Positions 19,464 to 31,069 of a DNA stretch of 64,000 nt are shown here, piece by piece. Every line of letters starts with the position of its first letter. Within the stretch, counting starts at the first letter, position 1. Source of the DNA: Paraburkholderia phenazinium (GTDB lineage Bacteria; Pseudomonadota; Gammaproteobacteria; Burkholderiales; Burkholderiaceae); the NCBI RefSeq assembly GCF_900100735.1, contig NZ_FNCJ01000013.1:186001-250000 (forward strand). The letters run 5' to 3'. The position numbers and the translations under genes were made by a program. Under the pieces are notes generated by a model. It was not told the origin of the DNA, searched no databases, and saw nothing but the letters and a program-made list of their open reading frames with translations.

Positions 19464-21782
19464 TCATGCGGACAATACCGGCCGCATGCCCGACACCTTG
19501 AGCTTGGTGTCCGGCGCGCGGCCCTTGCGGGCCCGCTTGCCGATATGCGGCGTGAGTGCCGCGCCGCTCAGCGTTTCTTCATACGCTTTGCCGCCACGGC
19601 CCGTGCCGATCAGCACGACGCCGGCCTTGCCGATGGCCAGCGCCTGGGTCAACGCTTCCTTCTCGTCGAGCGCCATCAGGATGACACCACGACCGCCGCC
19701 CGAGAGCGTCTTCATCTCGTCGAGGCCGAACACCAGCAAGCGGCCACCGCCCGACAAGCAGGCAACATGGGTCGCATCCGGCAGCATCGGCATCGGTACC
19801 AAGGGCGCCGCGCCCTCGTCGATCGTCATGAAGGACTTGCCGGCCTTCACGCGGCTCACCATATCGCCGACCTTGGCGATAAAGCCGAAGCCGTTGCTCG
19901 ATGCGAGCAGCAACGCCTGATCCGCCGGCGCTGCGTAGTAGTGCATCAGATGACTGCCCGACTCGAGCTCGATCAGCGACGTCACCGGCACGCCATCGCC
20001 GCGGCCGCCCGGCAGCAGCGCTACCGCAACCGAATAGACGCGCCCGTTGCTGCCCCACGCAATCAGCGTATCGGGCGTGCGGCACTGGAACGCCGCGTAG
20101 AGCGCGTCGCCGGCCTTGAAGGTGAAGCCGGCCGGATCGAGCCCATGGCCCTTCAGCGCCCGCACCCAGCCCTTCTGCGACATCACCACCGTGACCGGTT
20201 CGTCGACCACGCGGGCTTCGAAGATCGCGCGCTTTTCCTGCTGGATCAGCGTGCGGCGCTCGTCGCCGTATTGCTTTGCGTCGCCTTCGATTTCCTTGAT
20301 GAGCAGGCGCTTCATCGCCGATTCGCTGCCAAGCAGCTCTTCGAGCTTGGCCTTCTCGTCGCGCAGTTCGGCCAGTTCCTTCTCGATCTTGATCTTTTCC
20401 AGCCGCGCCAACTGACGCAGACGGATTTCAAGGATGTCCTCGGCCTGGCGATCCGACAGCCCGAATGCGGCAATCAGCGCGGCCTTCGGTTCGTCCGACT
20501 CGCGAATGATGCGGATGACTTCGTCGATATTCAAAAAGACGATCATCCGGCCTTCGAGGATGTGAATCCGGTCGTCGACCTTGGAGAGGCGGTAGCGCGT
20601 GCGGCGCGTGACGGTCGCGAAGCGGAAGCCGATCCACTCGTGCAGGATTTCCGAGATGCCCTTCTGACGCGGCCGGCCGTCGGCGCCGACCATCACCAGA
20701 TTCAGCGAGGCATTCGATTCGAGGCTGGTATGCGCGAGCAGCGAATTGACGAACTCGGTCTGGTCGATGCGGCTCGACTTCGGCTCGAACACCAGACGCA
20801 CCGGCGCATCCTTGCCCGATTCGTCGCGCACGGCATCGAGCAGTGCAAGCATCGTCTGCTTGGTCTGCAGTTGTTCCGGCGTGAGCGTCTTCTTGCCGAG
20901 CTTGATCTTCGGATTGGTCTGCTCTTCGATTTCCTCGAGCACTTTCTGCGCGGCTGTGTTCGGCGGCAGCTCGGTGATCACCAGTTGCCACTGGCCGCGG
21001 GCGAGGTCCTCGATCTTCCAGCGGGCGCGCACCTTCAGGCTGCCGCGGCCGCTCTCGTACGCCGCGCCGATTTCCGCTTCGCTCGAAATGATCTGGCCGC
21101 CGCCGGGGAAGTCCGGCCCCGGGATGAGCTGCATCAATTCGGCGTGCGACAGCTTCGGGTTGCGGATCATCGCCACCGCAGCCGCGGCGACTTCACGCAG
21201 GTTGTGCGACGGGATTTCCGTGGCCAGACCCACCGCGATGCCGGATGCGCCGTTGAGCAGCACGAACGGCAGGCGCGCGGGCAGCAGGCGCGGCTCGTCG
21301 AACTCGCCGTCGTAGTTCTTCATGAAATCGACCGTGCCCTGGTCGATCTCGTCGAGCAGCAGCTTGGCAATCGGCGTCAGACGCGCTTCCGTGTAACGCA
21401 TCGCCGCTGCGCCGTCGCCGTCGCGCGAGCCGAAATTGCCCTGGCCGTCGATCAGCGGATAGCGCATCGAAAAGTCTTGCGCGAGGCGCACCAGCGCGTC
21501 GTATGCCGACTGGTCGCCGTGCGGGTGATACTTACCGAGCACGTCGCCGACCACGCGTGCCGACTTGACCGGCTTGGCGTTGTCGGAGAGACCCATGTCG
21601 TTCATCGCGAACAGGATGCGCCGCTGCACCGGCTTCTGGCCGTCGCAGACATCGGGCAGCGCGCGGCCCTTGACGACGCTCACGGCGTAGTCGAGATAGG
21701 CGCGTTCGGCGTAGTTGCCGAGCGTCAAGGAGTCGCCAGGCGGCGGCGCCTCAGTGAAAAGATCAGGCGTGTTGTCGTCCAT
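19464..21782 (-). CDS. parC: DNA topoisomerase IV subunit A (ParC)
   Basis: The 772-aa type IIA topoisomerase breakage-reunion subunit decatenates daughter chromosomes together with ParE. The active-site Tyr is in AAMRYTEARL. The quinolone-resistance region reads HPHGDQSAYDALV, so the position of E. coli Ser80 is Gln and Glu84 is Asp. The beta-propeller C-terminal domain is complete. It follows parE by 62 bases in the same direction, so the two form an operon. Confidence 0.96.
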   Translation of the reverse strand: MDDNTPDLFTEAPPPGDSLTLGNYAERAYLDYAVSVVKGRALPDVCDGQKPVQRRILFAMNDMGLSDNAKPVKSARVVGDVLGKYHPHGDQSAYDALVRLAQDFSMRYPLIDGQGNFGSRDGDGAAAMRYTEARLTPIAKLLLDEIDQGTVDFMKNYDGEFDEPRLLPARLPFVLLNGASGIAVGLATEIPSHNLREVAAAAVAMIRNPKLSHAELMQLIPGPDFPGGGQIISSEAEIGAAYESGRGSLKVRARWKIEDLARGQWQLVITELPPNTAAQKVLEEIEEQTNPKIKLGKKTLTPEQLQTKQTMLALLDAVRDESGKDAPVRLVFEPKSSRIDQTEFVNSLLAHTSLESNASLNLVMVGADGRPRQKGISEILHEWIGFRFATVTRRTRYRLSKVDDRIHILEGRMIVFLNIDEVIRIIRESDEPKAALIAAFGLSDRQAEDILEIRLRQLARLEKIKIEKELAELRDEKAKLEELLGSESAMKRLLIKEIEGDAKQYGDERRTLIQQEKRAIFEARVVDEPVTVVMSQKGWVRALKGHGLDPAGFTFKAGDALYAAFQCRTPDTLIAWGSNGRVYSVAVALLPGGRGDGVPVTSLIELESGSHLMHYYAAPADQALLLASSNGFGFIAKVGDMVSRVKAGKSFMTIDEGAAPLVPMPMLPDATHVACLSGGGRLLVFGLDEMKTLSGGGRGVILMALDEKEALTQALAIGKAGVVLIGTGRGGKAYEETLSGAALTPHIGKRARKGRAPDTKLKVSGMRPVLSA

Positions 21783-21844
21783 CTAGATTCCGTATCCGTA
21801 TGTGGCGTGAAGTATCGCTACCCGAGCAGGCCTTCGACAGGCGC

Positions 21845-23830
<1,986 letters not shown>

Positions 23831-24198
23831 GGTTGACTCGGGTCCGTCGGTTCATCGTTGTCCACAGCTCCTGTGGACAGGTCCGTGGACAATGCGTTGA
23901 GTTTTCAAAAAAAGCGAAACGAAACAACGGGGTGGGTGGGGTGCCCGCACGGCGGGCAAACTGTTTTCTGGCCGGCTTCTCCCCGGCGCCGCGCTACAGC
24001 GGCACAGCCGGCGCGAGCGCCCGAGGGAAGGCTGTTCGCGGGGTATTTTACTGATTTCGATACAGGGAGCAATTTGCCGGATGTCCGATCGGCTGTTTGG
24101 TGGGAGATCGACAGGCCAATCCGGGTGGGTTGCAACGGTGTTGAACGGCACGCATATATAATCTGAACTCTCCCCCAAGCCGTAGCCGGAGTGCCGAA

Positions 24199-24420
24199 AT
24201 GAGACCCTCTGAAGCGCTCAGCGCCCATCGCGGCGAGGACCGGGGCGGCAGCGATCTCGACCTGCTAGTCGATCCGACGCCCGAAACGACGTTGCTCGAT
24301 ATCGCCCGTATCCAGAGCCGCCTGCAAAAACTCCTCGGCGTTTCGGTTGACGTTTTGACGCCCAAAGCGCTTCCCGAATCGTTCCGCGCCCGTGTCGTTG
24401 CCGAAGCGGTGCCTGTGTGA
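24199..24420 (+). pseudogene. MNT-type nucleotidyltransferase with internal deletion
   Basis: The 73-aa frame begins MRPSEALSAHRGEDRGG and continues GSDLDLLVDPTPETTLLDIA and VDVLTPKALPESFRARV, which is the MntA-like antitoxin family. From family knowledge, intact members are about 96 aa and carry a helix and the GSx(L/A)xG nucleotide-binding motif between AHR and GED. Those roughly 23 codons are absent here, in frame, while the DLD metal-binding pair remains. GGAG precedes the ATG. No HEPN toxin gene follows; the next gene is uup on the other strand. I read it as a decayed HEPN/MNT module. Confidence 0.7.
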
Positions 24421-24439
24421 AAAAGAGCACGCCCACCGC

Positions 24440-26371
24440 TTACTTCCGCCGGCTCTCCAACTCGTCCCACCGCTCCATCGCCACCAGCAACTCTTCATCG
24501 ATCGCCGCGTAACGTGCCGTCAGCCGCGTGCCTTCCGCCGCATCCTTAGCGAAGATCGAGCCGTCTTCGAGTTGCGCGCCGATCGTCTTCTGCTCCGCTT
24601 CCAGTGCGGCGATCTGCGCGGGCAGTGCCTCCAGCTCGCGCTGCTCCTTGAACGACAGCTTGGCGGCGCGCTGTTCCTTGCGGCCCGCCGCAGCCGCCCC
24701 GCTATCCTTCGGGGCCGCTTCCTTGACAGCTTCTTTCTGTGCGTCCTGCGCCATCTGCTGCGAGCGGTCGCGCTGGATCTGCCAGTCGGTAAAGCCACCG
24801 ACATACTCGCGCCACTTGCCCGCCCCTTCCGAGGCGATCACAGAAGTGGCGACGTTATCGAGAAACGCGCGGTCGTGGCTGACCAGCAGCACCGTGCCGT
24901 CGTATTCCGTGAGCAGTTCTTCAAGCAGTTCGAGCGTGGGGATGTCGAGGTCGTTGGTCGGCTCGTCGAGCACCAGCACGTTGGCCGGCCGCGCGAACAG
25001 ACGCGCCAGCAGCAGGCGGTTACGCTCTCCGCCCGACAGCGACTTGACCGGTGAACGAGCACGTTCCGGCGCAAACAGGAAGTCGCCGAGATAGCTCATC
25101 ACGTGCTTTTTCTGGCCGTTGACTTCGACCCACTCGCTGCCCGGGCTGATCGTGTCCGCGAGACTCTTGTCGAGATCAAGCTGTGCGCGCATCTGATCGA
25201 AATAGGCAACCTGCAAATTGGTGCCGATGCGCACCGTGCCTTCGTCCGGCGGCAACTCGCCGAGGATCATCTTCAGCAGCGTGGTCTTACCCGCGCCGTT
25301 CGGCCCCACGAAGCCGATCTTGTCGCCACGCATGACCGTGGCCGTGAAGTTGTCCACCACCGTGCGCGAACCGTAGCGTTTGGTCACATCGGTCAGTTCG
25401 GCGACGATCTTGCCCGATTTCTCGCCCTGCCCCACGTCCAGCTTGACGTTGCCCTGCACGTTGCGGCGCTCGGCGCGCTCGTTACGCATCTGCACGAGCC
25501 GCGCGATCCGCCCGACGCTGCGCGTGCGGCGCGCTTCCACGCCCTTGCGGATCCACACTTCTTCCTGTGCGAGCAGCTTGTCGAACTTGGCCGCTTCCAC
25601 CTGCTCGATTTCAAGCTGCTGCGCCTTGCGGGTCTGGTAGGCGCTGAAATTGCCCGGATACGACAACAGACGCCCGCGATCCAGTTCGACGATGCGCGTA
25701 GCGACGCGGTCGAGAAACGCGCGATCGTGGGTAATGAACAGCAGGCCGGCGCGCAGCGAGACCAGCAGTTCTTCGAGCCAGCGGATCCCCTCGAAGTCGA
25801 GGTGGTTGGTCGGTTCGTCCAGCAACAGCACGTCCGGCTGCACCACCAGCGCCCGCGCCAGCGCCACGCGCTTTTGCATACCGCCCGAGAGCGACCCGAC
25901 CCGCGCCTCGCCATTCAGCCCGATCTGCTGCAGCGTGGTCGCCACGCGCGTGCTCCAGTTCCAGGCGTCCGAGTGATCCAGCGCCGATTGCAGCGTATTC
26001 ATGCGCGACATCAGTTCATCATGCGCCGGACCTTCCGGCTCGTCGGCAAGCTGGTTGGCGACCACGTCGTATTCGTCCAGCAGCGCGCGAGCGTGCGTCA
26101 GGCCGGCAGCGACCGCTTCGAAGACGGTGTCGTCGGTGTCGAACTCCGGCTCCTGCGGCACGTAGACCGAAGTCAGGCCCTGCTGGCGCGTAACCAGGCC
26201 ATCGTCCGGCTTGCTCAGATCAGCGACGATCTTCAGCAGCGACGACTTGCCCGCGCCATTGCGGCCGATCAGCCCAACGCGCTCGCCCGCTTCGAGAGAG
26301 AAATCCGCGTGATCGAGCAACGCGACGTGACCGAACGCCAGTTGCGCCCCGGTAATGGTGTAAAGCGACAT
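24440..26371 (-). CDS. uup: ABC-F ATPase, Uup type
   Basis: The 643-aa protein has two ABC ATPase domains without membrane segments. Walker A sequences are GRNGAGKSS (near 37) and GPNGAGKTT (near 345). Signatures are LSGGMQKRVALARAL and LSGGERNRLLLARLF. A basic, Ala/Lys-rich linker leads to a C-terminal coiled coil of about 70 residues (ALPAQIAALEAEQ...), the hallmark of Uup, which acts on ribosomes or branched DNA. I chose the ATG at 26371 (MSLYTITGAQ); the much longer open frame upstream is antisense to the DUF4399 gene. Confidence 0.92.
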   Translation of the reverse strand: MSLYTITGAQLAFGHVALLDHADFSLEAGERVGLIGRNGAGKSSLLKIVADLSKPDDGLVTRQQGLTSVYVPQEPEFDTDDTVFEAVAAGLTHARALLDEYDVVANQLADEPEGPAHDELMSRMNTLQSALDHSDAWNWSTRVATTLQQIGLNGEARVGSLSGGMQKRVALARALVVQPDVLLLDEPTNHLDFEGIRWLEELLVSLRAGLLFITHDRAFLDRVATRIVELDRGRLLSYPGNFSAYQTRKAQQLEIEQVEAAKFDKLLAQEEVWIRKGVEARRTRSVGRIARLVQMRNERAERRNVQGNVKLDVGQGEKSGKIVAELTDVTKRYGSRTVVDNFTATVMRGDKIGFVGPNGAGKTTLLKMILGELPPDEGTVRIGTNLQVAYFDQMRAQLDLDKSLADTISPGSEWVEVNGQKKHVMSYLGDFLFAPERARSPVKSLSGGERNRLLLARLFARPANVLVLDEPTNDLDIPTLELLEELLTEYDGTVLLVSHDRAFLDNVATSVIASEGAGKWREYVGGFTDWQIQRDRSQQMAQDAQKEAVKEAAPKDSGAAAAGRKEQRAAKLSFKEQRELEALPAQIAALEAEQKTIGAQLEDGSIFAKDAAEGTRLTARYAAIDEELLVAMERWDELESRRK

Positions 26372-26532
26372 GGAGATTTGGAGAAGAAGAGACAGCAATG
26401 AGCCGGAACCGCTCATTGTACCGGGCGCGCGGGCGGATGCCCGGATGCCGGAAGAGATAAGCCAAATGGCCGGGTTGCGAACGGGGCGATACGGGTGGCG
26501 GTATGGCGCCCCGCCGGGCGCCCCAGCAGTTG

Positions 26533-26934
26533 TTACTGCACGTGAACCGTAATGGTCTGGCTCATCTCCGGGCCATACGAACGATGCGCACCGTCGCCGA
26601 ATTGCAGCGTCAACGTGTGATCGCCGGGCGGCAGTGTCAGGGTGGTCTCCGTCTGGCCCTTGCCGAAGTGAAGCGACTTGTCCGTCATGGGGATCACCTG
26701 GCCCTTGGGCATCGGCCCACCGTCGATCAGCAGGTGATGGTGGCCCGTGCCCTCCGTCATCGTGCCGGCCGGCGCGATCGTCATGCCCTCGATGCCGAAT
26801 ACCACGTGCACAGGGTTGCTCACCGTGGCGCCGTCCTTCGGTTCGACGAAAAACACTCCTTCCGCCTGAGCGGCGGCCGAGACGGTAAGCAATCCGGCGA
26901 ACATCGCACCTGCCAACCATTTATTGTTAAACAT
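26533..26934 (-). CDS. DUF4399 periplasmic protein
   Basis: The 133-aa protein has a cleavable signal peptide (AAAQA about residue 24) followed by a DUF4399 domain, with VFFVEPKDGATVSNPVHVVFGIEG and the His-rich GTGHHHLLIDGG. The function of the family is unknown; the triple His suggests metal binding. AAGGAG lies upstream of the ATG. It is separated from uup by 161 bases. Confidence 0.82.
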   Translation of the reverse strand: MFNNKWLAGAMFAGLLTVSAAAQAEGVFFVEPKDGATVSNPVHVVFGIEGMTIAPAGTMTEGTGHHHLLIDGGPMPKGQVIPMTDKSLHFGKGQTETTLTLPPGDHTLTLQFGDGAHRSYGPEMSQTITVHVQ

Positions 26935-27130
26935 CGTCTTCTCCTTGAGGAAAGTGGCTCTTCAAAGCATACACCGTGGATGTGACACCGTTTAATCGGG
27001 AGGCGTGCGGCACTGCGACAAAGGTCCAGATCAGCGGTTTGTCAAATTCCGGTAATATTGCGGATCGCCGCGCGCCCCCAAAAGGGGCAGAACCCGCGGA
27101 TCATGCATTGAACTGAAGAAAGAGTGTGTC

Positions 27131-27316
27131 GTGAGCGAAGTGATTGTTGAGTACAAAAGCTGGGTCTGCCTGATTTGCGGCTGGATCTACAACGAAGAAG
27201 AAGGTCTGCCGGAAGAAGGCATCGTGGCAGGCACGCGCTTCGCCGATATCCCGGAAGATTGGCGCTGCCCGTTGTGCGACGTGGGCAAGGCGGAATTCGC
27301 GGTGGTGGAGTTCTGA
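27131..27316 (+). CDS. Rubredoxin
   Basis: The 61-aa one-iron electron carrier has the Fe(Cys)4 site formed by WVCLICGW and WRCPLCDVG. The length and the central GTRFADIPEDW are typical of AlkG-like aerobic rubredoxins. The start is GTG at 27131. No rubredoxin reductase or hydroxylase is adjacent, so the partner is unknown. Confidence 0.93.
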   Translation: MSEVIVEYKSWVCLICGWIYNEEEGLPEEGIVAGTRFADIPEDWRCPLCDVGKAEFAVVEF

Positions 27317-27458
27317 AGCAACTCCGTGACTGCTGGCGGCGCGCGGCCTGAGGGCTGCCGCGGCGCCTGTCGATCTGAACGGCCTGGCTGGGTTGACGCC
27401 CGCTGGGCCGTTTTGTTTCCGGGATGAGGATTGTGTGCCGAGCCGGCACGACGCCCAC

Positions 27459-28376
27459 TCACTCCCCGTCAATCCGAGCCCAGGGCGGCACATCGCCGAA
27501 CGCATCGACCAGAAAATCGATCACCGCGCGTATTTTGGCGCTCAGGTGCCGACGACTCGGATACAACGCGAGCACGTCGATGTCAGGCAAGCGATATTCA
27601 GGCAATACCTGAACGAGCTTGCCGGCGCGTAGGTCGCTGCCGATCAGAAACGTGGGTTGCCAGATCACGCCTTGCCCAGCGAGCGCCGCGGCACGCGCCG
27701 TATCGCCATTGTTGGTATGCATGTGGCAGTTGACCTTCACGCTGTGAGTCTTGTTCTCACTGTCCATCAGTTGCCACTCGTCGCCGGTGGCGGCGTACGA
27801 GTAGCCGATGCATCGATGCTCAAACAAGTCCGCTGGCGCTACCGGGTTTCCATAACGCGTCAGATAGGCCGGCGACGCACACAGGATGTTTCGCGATGTC
27901 GCCAGCTTGCGGGCTGCGTGACTGGTCGAACCGGCGCTCGAGATGCGAATGGCGAGGTCATAACCTTCCTCGACGATATCGACCACGCGGTCAATCAGCG
28001 AAACGTCGAGTTCCACCTCGGGGTACTTCCGCATGAACTCGGGCCACAGCGGCGCCAGATGCAGAATGCCAAAACTCACAGGCGCATTGATACGCAGCCG
28101 ACCGCGCGGTTCGACCGACGCGGCGGAAACCAGCCCCTCAGTCTCGGCGACGTCGTCGAGAATGGATTTGCAGCGGGCGTAAAGGGTCTCGCCACCCTCG
28201 GTGAGCGAAAGCTTGCGTGAGGTTCGATTCAGCAGGCGCGTGCCGAGATGCGCTTCCAGCTCGTTCACGTAACGGGTCACATTGGCGGGTGACGTCTCGA
28301 GCGCATCGGCTGCGCGCGTGAAACTGCCCCGGCTCACCACGGTGACGAATACCTCGAAAGCACGCAGCCGATCCAT
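27459..28376 (-). CDS. LysR-family transcriptional regulator
   Basis: The 305-aa regulator has an N-terminal winged helix (residues 1-60, AFEVFVTVVSRGSFTRAADAL) and a periplasmic-binding-protein-like effector domain. GGGGAC lies five bases before the ATG at 28376. It is divergent from an SDR oxidoreductase gene with 139 bases between the starts, the standard arrangement in which the regulator controls its neighbour. Confidence 0.9.
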   Translation of the reverse strand: MDRLRAFEVFVTVVSRGSFTRAADALETSPANVTRYVNELEAHLGTRLLNRTSRKLSLTEGGETLYARCKSILDDVAETEGLVSAASVEPRGRLRINAPVSFGILHLAPLWPEFMRKYPEVELDVSLIDRVVDIVEEGYDLAIRISSAGSTSHAARKLATSRNILCASPAYLTRYGNPVAPADLFEHRCIGYSYAATGDEWQLMDSENKTHSVKVNCHMHTNNGDTARAAALAGQGVIWQPTFLIGSDLRAGKLVQVLPEYRLPDIDVLALYPSRRHLSAKIRAVIDFLVDAFGDVPPWARIDGE

Positions 28377-28515
28377 GCACGTCCCCAATCATTCATAAAT
28401 ACTGAATGATATTCCCATGTTTTGCGCCTTCCTGCATCAGTTACTGAAGCCTATATTGCTTCACATGGACCAAGGCATTGGGCACTGGCCAACAAACTGC
28501 AGCAGGAGATTGAAC

Positions 28516-29280
28516 ATGGAACGCTTGACAGGAAAAGTCGCCATCGTGACCGGCGCCAGTGCGGGAATCGGCCGTGCCACCGCAAAACTGTTCGCCGCGG
28601 AAGGTGCAAAGGTGGTCGTCGCCGCGCGCCGCGAAGCTGAACTTGAAACGCTCGTTGCCGAGATCGCCAGCGAAGGTGGCGAGGCCGCGTTTCTGGCCGG
28701 CGACGTGCAGTCGGAGGACTTCGCGAAAGCGCTGGTCGCGCTCGCCGTCAGCCGCTTCGGGCGCCTTGACATCGCCTATAACAACGCCGGCACCTTGGGC
28801 GAAATGGGTCCGACGACGGGGGTATCAGAGGCGGGTTGGTCGGCCGCATTGGCGACCAATCTGACGAGCGCCTTTTTGGGTGCAAAGCACCAGATCCCCG
28901 AGATGGTGAAGCGTGGCGGCGGATCGATCATTTTCACATCGACGTTCGTCGGCTACTCATTCGCTTTCCCCGGGACTGCGGCATACGCAGCGAGCAAGGC
29001 AGGATTGATCGGACTAACGCAAGCGCTCGCTGCCGAATATGGACCGCAAGGCGTGCGCGTCAACGCCATCCTGCCCGGCGCCGTGGACACACCGATGTAC
29101 CGCGACATGAACGACACCGCCGAGTCGCAGGCCTTCGTGACTGGACTGCATGCGCTCAAGCGGGTCGCACGGCCGGAAGAACTCGCCCGCTCGGTGCTTT
29201 ATCTGGCTTCCGATGACTCATCCTTCGTGACCGGTACCGCATCGCTCGTCGATGGCGGCGCATCGATTACGCGTACTTAA
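28516..29280 (+). CDS. SDR-family NAD(P)-dependent oxidoreductase
   Basis: The 254-aa classical short-chain dehydrogenase has the nucleotide-binding motif TGASAGIGRA, NNAGTLGEMG, the catalytic YAASK, and a C-terminal VTGTASLVDGGAS. AGGAGAT precedes the ATG at 28516. It is probably regulated by the divergent LysR gene. The substrate cannot be deduced. Confidence 0.9.
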   Translation: MERLTGKVAIVTGASAGIGRATAKLFAAEGAKVVVAARREAELETLVAEIASEGGEAAFLAGDVQSEDFAKALVALAVSRFGRLDIAYNNAGTLGEMGPTTGVSEAGWSAALATNLTSAFLGAKHQIPEMVKRGGGSIIFTSTFVGYSFAFPGTAAYAASKAGLIGLTQALAAEYGPQGVRVNAILPGAVDTPMYRDMNDTAESQAFVTGLHALKRVARPEELARSVLYLASDDSSFVTGTASLVDGGASITRT

Positions 29281-29314
29281 GCGTACTTGAGCGCCCTTGG
29301 CGGCTAGCTGCCGC

Positions 29315-30103
29315 TCAATCCGCAATCGGCAGCGCAGGCGAAGCCGATTGCGGATCAGCAAATTCCACGCGATTCCGCCCTCCTCGCTTCGCTTTATACA
29401 GAGCCGAATCCGCCAACCCGTATGCGGTATCGAAATCGGTCCGAACCGGATTGGCACTGACGCCAAAACTGGCCGTGATTCGACGATTCACGGGCGCCGC
29501 GAAAACGTGACTACCGATCGCCCTGCGCATTTTCTCCGCTAGCTGCAGCGCTTCGTCGAGGTCATGCGCCGGCAACAGCACGGTGAACTCTTCACCGCCG
29601 ACGCGACCGATGACGCCCTGCTCACCGACAATGCGCCGCAGGCAATCGACGATGCCGAGTATGACCGCGTCGCCAACAGGATGGCCGAAATCGTCATTGA
29701 CCTTCTTGAAGTCGTCGATATCGAGCAAGATCATCACGGCCCGATCGACGCGCAACGCCTTGATCGTCCGCTCGATCACGGCACTGCGGTTCAATACATC
29801 GGTCAACGCATCGTGCGTCGCACGATATTGCAACTGTTGAGTCAGCGCATGCATCTCGCGCTCGGCGCGGTCGCTGCGCCCAATCAGGCGGCGCGTTTCG
29901 CGCATCAGGCGTTCGAAATGTCCGATGAGCTCGGCTAACGCCAAGCGGCATTGCTGCGCGTCCGCGCCGGGATTCGCATGAATCGCGCGTGCCTTCTCCA
30001 GCGCCTCGCTCTCGCTCTGAAACAGGTCCGGAGCGTCGTTCGAAGGTGCGTCCGAAGAGGAAGTTGAAACCACCGTGGCCACCCTTAGGTCGCAACCGGA
30101 CAA
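29315..30103 (-). CDS. siaD: Soluble diguanylate cyclase, SiaD-like
   Basis: The protein (up to 262 aa) has a helical, possibly coiled-coil N-terminal half (residues 30-95) and a GGDEF domain with active motif RVGGEEF near residue 175. No RxxD inhibitory site is seen before it, and there is no membrane segment. In Pseudomonas aeruginosa SiaD is activated by binding unphosphorylated SiaC, and gene order and type here match that system. The frame opens with a TTG at 30103 overlapping the end of the SiaC gene; GTG codons some 20-35 bases further in are alternative starts. Confidence 0.8.
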   Translation of the reverse strand: MSGCDLRVATVVSTSSSDAPSNDAPDLFQSESEALEKARAIHANPGADAQQCRLALAELIGHFERLMRETRRLIGRSDRAEREMHALTQQLQYRATHDALTDVLNRSAVIERTIKALRVDRAVMILLDIDDFKKVNDDFGHPVGDAVILGIVDCLRRIVGEQGVIGRVGGEEFTVLLPAHDLDEALQLAEKMRRAIGSHVFAAPVNRRITASFGVSANPVRTDFDTAYGLADSALYKAKRGGRNRVEFADPQSASPALPIAD

Positions 30104-30471
30104 TCGGTGAACTGAATAGCCGTGAAATCAGCTTGCAATTCTTCGCCGAATTCGAGAATGGTTTCGTCCTCGGCGTCGCGGAACCACCTCACCAGCACTT
30201 GATTGCCGGCCGAAGCAGCCTGATCCAGCGCGTCGAACACGCTGAACAGCATCTTCGTGCTCGAACTGTTGAAGTAAGTCAGCGTGACTTCGACGGTGAT
30301 AACGACGTCGCGGCAACTGGCAAGGTACGCGCGCAGCTGCTCGATGACCGGGGCATAGAACGCGGCCGCGTTCTCCGGATAAGACTCGCCCCTGAACGTC
30401 AGCACGTTCTGGTCGAATTGAAAATCGATTTCCGGCGAGGTGGTCGTAGCCGCAATGTAAAGGTTATCCAT
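30085..30471 (-). CDS. siaC: SiaC-like regulatory protein (DUF1987)
   Basis: The 128-aa protein is of the SiaC family, small antagonists that are phosphorylated on a Thr/Ser by SiaB and dephosphorylated by SiaA. The strand-turn TYFNSSSTK (residues 65-73) corresponds to the phosphorylation segment. The length agrees with SiaC (about 126 aa). The ATG at 30471 lies 20 bases after the kinase stop, and the gene overlaps the cyclase by 19 bases if the TTG start is used. Confidence 0.82.
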   Translation of the reverse strand: MDNLYIAATTTSPEIDFQFDQNVLTFRGESYPENAAAFYAPVIEQLRAYLASCRDVVITVEVTLTYFNSSSTKMLFSVFDALDQAASAGNQVLVRWFRDAEDETILEFGEELQADFTAIQFTDCPVAT

Positions 30472-30491
30472 GACGTGCAAACGTCCCTGAG

Positions 30492-31061
30492 TCAGATGAT
30501 GGTCTTGAGGCAAAACAACGTGGTTTCTGGGGCATCGACGCGCGGACAGAAGGCAAACTCCAGCGGAGCGCTTGCATCGCGGGCCATCGTCAGGAACCCG
30601 AGCCCCGCGCCCTTGCTTTCCTCCGGCGCATCGGAGCGCAGCGATACCTTGTACGCCTGCTTGATCTCTTCAAGCGACATGTTACGCAACGGCTCAAGCC
30701 TCTCGCGCAGATTGCTCACTGCCGTCGTCGCAATGGGATTCACGCACAGCATGAGGTGACGCTCACCCTCGTTGCTGATGCACACCGCCCCCTCGCGGAT
30801 TGCGCCACCCTGCTCGCCGCCCTCGACAAGCGAGTCGGACGAATAGTGGACGATATTCTGTGCGAGTTCGATAAAGGACGAAAACAGTTTGCGCCGGGTC
30901 GGGGCGTTGACCCCTGCAACTTCGAGTTGCAGTTTCACGACCTCGCTCATCGCCGCGACGATGCTATGGGAGAAGTAGCCCTTGTGATAGAAAATCACGT
31001 TGCGTCGTTGGGCGAGTTCGAAAAACGCGGCATCCTGGTCTAAGAGTTCAAACATGTTCAT
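30492..31061 (-). CDS. siaB: SiaB-like protein kinase
   Basis: The 189-aa protein has a GHKL-type ATP-binding fold with an N-box-like FIELAQNIVHYS (about residue 65) and a G-box-like GAGLGFLTMARDA near 155. This is the SiaB family, which phosphorylates SiaC. It starts 9 bases after the phosphatase stop. The whole four-gene set is read as one transcript in the order phosphatase, kinase, SiaC, cyclase. Confidence 0.82.
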   Translation of the reverse strand: MNMFELLDQDAAFFELAQRRNVIFYHKGYFSHSIVAAMSEVVKLQLEVAGVNAPTRRKLFSSFIELAQNIVHYSSDSLVEGGEQGGAIREGAVCISNEGERHLMLCVNPIATTAVSNLRERLEPLRNMSLEEIKQAYKVSLRSDAPEESKGAGLGFLTMARDASAPLEFAFCPRVDAPETTLFCLKTII

Positions 31062-31069
31062 GGACTACC

